Origin: Tamlana crocina | Lineage (GTDB): Bacteria > Bacteroidota > Bacteroidia > Flavobacteriales > Flavobacteriaceae | DNA length: 64,000 bases | NCBI GenBank assembly: GCA_040429635.1 | Contig: CP158972.1 | Span: 1,436,001-1,500,000 of the forward strand | Reading direction: 5' to 3' | In this document: piece by piece, positions 61,752 through 64,000 of the stretch | Position numbering within the stretch: the first letter of the stretch is position 1 | Layout of the letters: every line of letters starts with the position of its first letter | Program-made: the position numbers and the translations under genes | The notes under the pieces: generated by a model | The model's input: the letters and a program-made list of their open reading frames with translations, nothing else | Told to the model about the DNA's origin: nothing | The model's database searches: none

Positions 61752-62468
61752 TTAAATCCATTCTAAAACATATTCATACAATAATCCAAAAGCAATGGCT
61801 AGGCCAAAACTCAGTAGGGTGCCTATCAGAATATATTCGGTAAGTTTTCGGTCTTTGGCCTGCGTAAGGTCGCTAAAACGGAATACCGATTTGGCTGTAA
61901 TTAAAAAGCCCACGCCTTCCCAGTGGTCGGTAATGATAAAAATAAAAACGAACAAACGCTCCAAGATTCCAATATAAGTGCCGGCGTTTTTCAGTGAAGC
62001 TTTATTGGTATATTCGGAAACATCCCATTTTGAAATTAGGGTTTTCATTATAATGGACGATACTTTCGTAACCCCTAAAATACAGGTGATAAAGAGCAGG
62101 GTTTGGGTGCTAAGAATAGATATTAAATCAACGCTAAATGGGTAGTAAATATGAACTACCAAAGCAATGACGATAAAGTGGGCCAATTGATCCAAACCAA
62201 AAAGCAACCGATTATTAAACCTTGACTTCAGTAACAGTTTAATAAGATCGATAATATAGTGTGAAACCGCTATAATCGCTATGCCCAAGCCGTATTTAAA
62301 GTTGAATTGTAGTATAATGATTAGTGCAAAAACATGCACCAAAATATGAAGATATAAAAACTTCGACTTGTATTTATGGGTTTCTTTATGGTTTACCCAT
62401 TTTTGTGGCTGAAGTAAAAAATCGCCTATTAAATGCGCTAAAATCAATTGAATGGCGAAGGTTAGCAT
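61752..62468 (-). CDS. DUF3307 membrane protein
   Basis: The 238-residue protein has six or so membrane helices and the DUF3307 opening LILAHLIGDFLLQPQKWVNHKETHKYKSK-like pattern (in pieces: IGDFLLQPQKWV, HKYKSKFLYLHI). HYIIDLIKLLLKS and FGLDQLAHFIVI carry conserved His/Asp residues. It overlaps satD by 7 bp, the usual pairing of these two families. Function unknown. Confidence 0.9.
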   Translation of the reverse strand: MLTFAIQLILAHLIGDFLLQPQKWVNHKETHKYKSKFLYLHILVHVFALIIILQFNFKYGLGIAIIAVSHYIIDLIKLLLKSRFNNRLLFGLDQLAHFIVIALVVHIYYPFSVDLISILSTQTLLFITCILGVTKVSSIIMKTLISKWDVSEYTNKASLKNAGTYIGILERLFVFIFIITDHWEGVGFLITAKSVFRFSDLTQAKDRKLTEYILIGTLLSFGLAIAFGLLYEYVLEWI

Positions 62469-63064
62469 AGGCGTTCTATTTGATTGTTAAAATACTGAAT
62501 AAGTTTCGAAATTTCATCAAAGCCCGCACGTTTTAAGCCTTGGCTGATGTTGCCTTGGGTTTTTCCTAAAAGGGCGGCTATTTGGTTTTGGTTGAAGTCT
62601 GGGTGCTCTAAAGCGGTTTTAACCAAAGTGGCCGAATTACTAGTCCAATGGTCCATGGTGAGTAAGGCTAATTCCAACATCAAGTTCATAGCGGCATCAA
62701 AGGTATCAAAAGGCGATTTTAAAGCCAGTGTCGTCTTTTTCAGGTTTTCAAAACATTCACCCGAATACACAAAAGCGCTGCCGTTAGCCTCGGTAATTTT
62801 TTCGGCATGGTAGGTTTTGTCGCCAATACCAATGGCCAGCCTAACATCCAGTTCGTCAAACTGTTTAATGTGGGCTTTTATTAGAATACAAGCGTGTAGG
62901 GCGTTTTTGGGGGCAATTTCCACCTGGAAACTATCGCCTCGGTATATTTCCCAAGTTTTTGGCGATGGCCCAAAAGTATTCAAAACGGTTTTGAGGGCTT
63001 CGAGCCACTGTTCGGGTGGTTTTTCCTGGGAGTTGATAATATCGCCTGTAATAACGCTCGTCAT
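62462..63064 (-). CDS. SatD-family protein with C-terminal HTH
   Basis: The start at 63064 (MTSVITGDIINSQ) fits the SatD N-terminal motif better than 63085. The 200-residue protein has SVITGDIINSQ, WEIYRGDSFQVEI and VRLAIGIGDK in the SatD domain, and an HTH near the end (QNQIAALLGKTQGNISQGLKRAG). It probably controls the DUF3307 operon. Its upstream region holds three 28-bp tandem repeats. Confidence 0.87.
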   Translation of the reverse strand: MTSVITGDIINSQEKPPEQWLEALKTVLNTFGPSPKTWEIYRGDSFQVEIAPKNALHACILIKAHIKQFDELDVRLAIGIGDKTYHAEKITEANGSAFVYSGECFENLKKTTLALKSPFDTFDAAMNLMLELALLTMDHWTSNSATLVKTALEHPDFNQNQIAALLGKTQGNISQGLKRAGFDEISKLIQYFNNQIERLC

Positions 63065-63116
63065 AATACTTCTAAAAATAAGCATGATAAAAGTAGTTAA
63101 TTTGGTTCAGACTTAC

Positions 63117-63200
63117 AAAATATTATCTTAAAAACTAATAATTTAAAATATTAGCTTTAAAGGTTATAATTTAAAATATCATCTAAAGGGTAAATATTTT
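63117..63200. promoter_or_regulatory. Three tandem 28-bp AT-rich repeats between satD and mscL
   Basis: Units start at 63117, 63145 and 63173 with AAAATATTA-, AAAATATTA- and AAAATATCA-, followed by CTT or CTA and ATAATTT or ATATTTT. Spacing is exactly 28 bp. They lie in the divergent promoter between the HTH-bearing satD gene and mscL, a natural place for operators. Confidence 0.65.
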
Positions 63201-63225
63201 GGTTTATAATAAAGGGGTATTGCAA

Positions 63226-63233
63226 TATCTTTG
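63226..63233 (+). promoter_or_regulatory. Bacteroidota -7 element TATCTTTG
   Basis: Matches TAnnTTTG 24 bp before the mscL start codon. Confidence 0.6.
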
Positions 63234-63257
63234 CTACCATATTAAAAACAAGAAAAC

Positions 63258-63698
63258 ATGAAGCTATTAAAGGAATTTAAAGAGTTCGCTGTAAAGGGCA
63301 ATATGATAGATATGGCCATTGGTATTATCATTGGCGCATCGTTCAATAAAGTGATTGATGTGCTTGTTAAACAGGTGTTTTTGCCTCCATTATCGTTGTT
63401 GACCGATGGGGTGAATTTTAAGGATAAACGCATTATATTGAGGGATGCCGTAACCAATACGGATGGCGATATTTTAAAAAATGAAGTAGCCATTGGGTAC
63501 GGGGCTTTGGGCGAAGTTATGCTCGATTTCCTAATTATCGGGTTTACTGTATTTGTAGTGGTGAAGTTTATGAACCGTTTGAAAAACCGTGCGAACGATG
63601 TTAAGGACAAAGCGGTTTCAACTCCAAAGGATATTGAATTGCTCACCAAATTGAATGATTTGATGGAAGAACAAAACCGGCTTTTAAAGGCTAAATAG
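63258..63698 (+). CDS. mscL: Large-conductance mechanosensitive channel MscL
   Basis: The 146-residue channel starts LKEFKEFAVKGNMIDMAIGIIIGASFNKVIDVLV, the MscL N-terminal amphipathic helix and pore helix TM1. The second helix is DFLIIGFTVFVVVKFMNRL, and the C-terminal bundle is LTKLNDLMEEQNRLLKAK. It opens under severe hypo-osmotic stress. Divergent from satD. Confidence 0.95.
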   Translation: MKLLKEFKEFAVKGNMIDMAIGIIIGASFNKVIDVLVKQVFLPPLSLLTDGVNFKDKRIILRDAVTNTDGDILKNEVAIGYGALGEVMLDFLIIGFTVFVVVKFMNRLKNRANDVKDKAVSTPKDIELLTKLNDLMEEQNRLLKAK

Positions 63699-63719
63699 GA
63701 GCTGTAAAAAGGAAACAGA

Positions 63720-64000
63720 TTACACAAGGTGTTTAGCTTTCTGGTATGCAATCTCTTTAAAGTCTGATATCACCATATCGGCCTTGCTATAATCTTGGTT
63801 TTTAGAATGGAAACTGTCGTAGCCCACGCAAAAAATACCGGCTGCTTTGGCCGCTTCAACGCCGTTGGTGGAATCTTCAATTACCAAACATTCTTCTTTG
63901 TTATAGCCTGTGGCTTCGGCCGACTTAAGAAAAATTTCGGGGTGCGGTTTGCTTTGTTTTAAGTCGCCGCCGCTAAATTTCGCTTTAAAATATTGGTTTA
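63720..64000 (-). CDS. HAD-family hydrolase (beta-phosphoglucomutase-like), 5' end outside window
   Basis: The frame is open to the window edge. Readable C-terminal part: SKPHPEIFLKSAEATGY (motif III Lys), LVIEDSTNGVEAAKAAGIFCVGY (motif IV Asp pair), ending AYQKAKHLV. This is the C2-capless core end of the PGMB/phosphatase group. The catalytic DxD lies outside the window, so substrate is undetermined. Confidence 0.88.
   Translation of the reverse strand, partial: NQYFKAKFSGGDLKQSKPHPEIFLKSAEATGYNKEECLVIEDSTNGVEAAKAAGIFCVGYDSFHSKNQDYSKADMVISDFKEIAYQKAKHLV

Overview
The window is AT-rich DNA from a member of the Bacteroidota, most likely a marine-type Flavobacteriaceae. The evidence is a SusC/SusD pair, lipoproteins with Bacteroidota-style lipoboxes, TAnnTTTG promoter elements, a fused ResB-CcsA protein and a ubiA-kdsC-DUF2520-maf cluster. 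Genus cannot be named from sequence alone. Layout: (1) 1-7.2 kb is the end of a polysaccharide utilisation locus: SusC (3' part), SusD, a GH88 unsaturated glucuronyl hydrolase and a GH2 glycosidase. A sulfatase at 13-14.4 kb fits the same theme of a sulfated, uronate-containing glycan. (2) 7.3-15.7 kb is insertion-sequence-rich: an IS256 element nested in a decayed IS3 element, a broken ParDE module with integron-like ends, fluC/crcB, an SRPBCC/GyrI-like protein, a dipeptidyl-peptidase III fragment, the sulfatase and a second IS3 element. (3) 15.7-51.0 kb is the striking part. It is a cassette array of 37 attC-like sites separating about 38 small gene units, nearly all read on the minus strand. 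(4) 52.2-64 kb is ordinary core genome: CorA, an MscS-like channel, a lipoprotein, Maf, a UbiA-type prenyltransferase, KdsC, DUF2520, a truncated globin, CcsBA, DUF3307, SatD, MscL and a HAD phosphatase. The array behaves like a sedentary chromosomal integron. Each site is 130-134 bp (one is 200 bp), begins with NNNNAAC, ends with GTTNNNN, and folds as an imperfect hairpin with unequal unpaired spacers. The short ends of each cassette are complementary to each other and change together from cassette to cassette. Five kinds of cassette occur in two or four copies, and every copy carries its own site on the same side, which fixes the cassette boundaries and the direction of the array. At the integrase end lies a tyrosine recombinase (51025-52140) with a complete R-K-H-R-H-Y set. 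It lacks the extra segment that defines IntI, has an N-terminal extension, and points toward the cassettes rather than away from them. If it runs the array, this is a non-canonical integron platform in Bacteroidota. Cassettes are numbered from the integrase: cassette 1 is next to 51 kb and cassette 38 is cut by an IS3 element at 15.66 kb. Cargo is dominated by probable defence and stability functions: an OLD-like ATPase, a Shedu-like nuclease, a NERD protein, a reverse transcriptase with a HEPN-motif partner, an AAA ATPase, an exonuclease-BRCT protein, a GIY-YIG-like protein and three toxin-antitoxin cassettes. There is also a MACPF-like protein with a collagen-like partner, several small membrane or secreted proteins of unknown role, and an ORF-poor cassette present four times.
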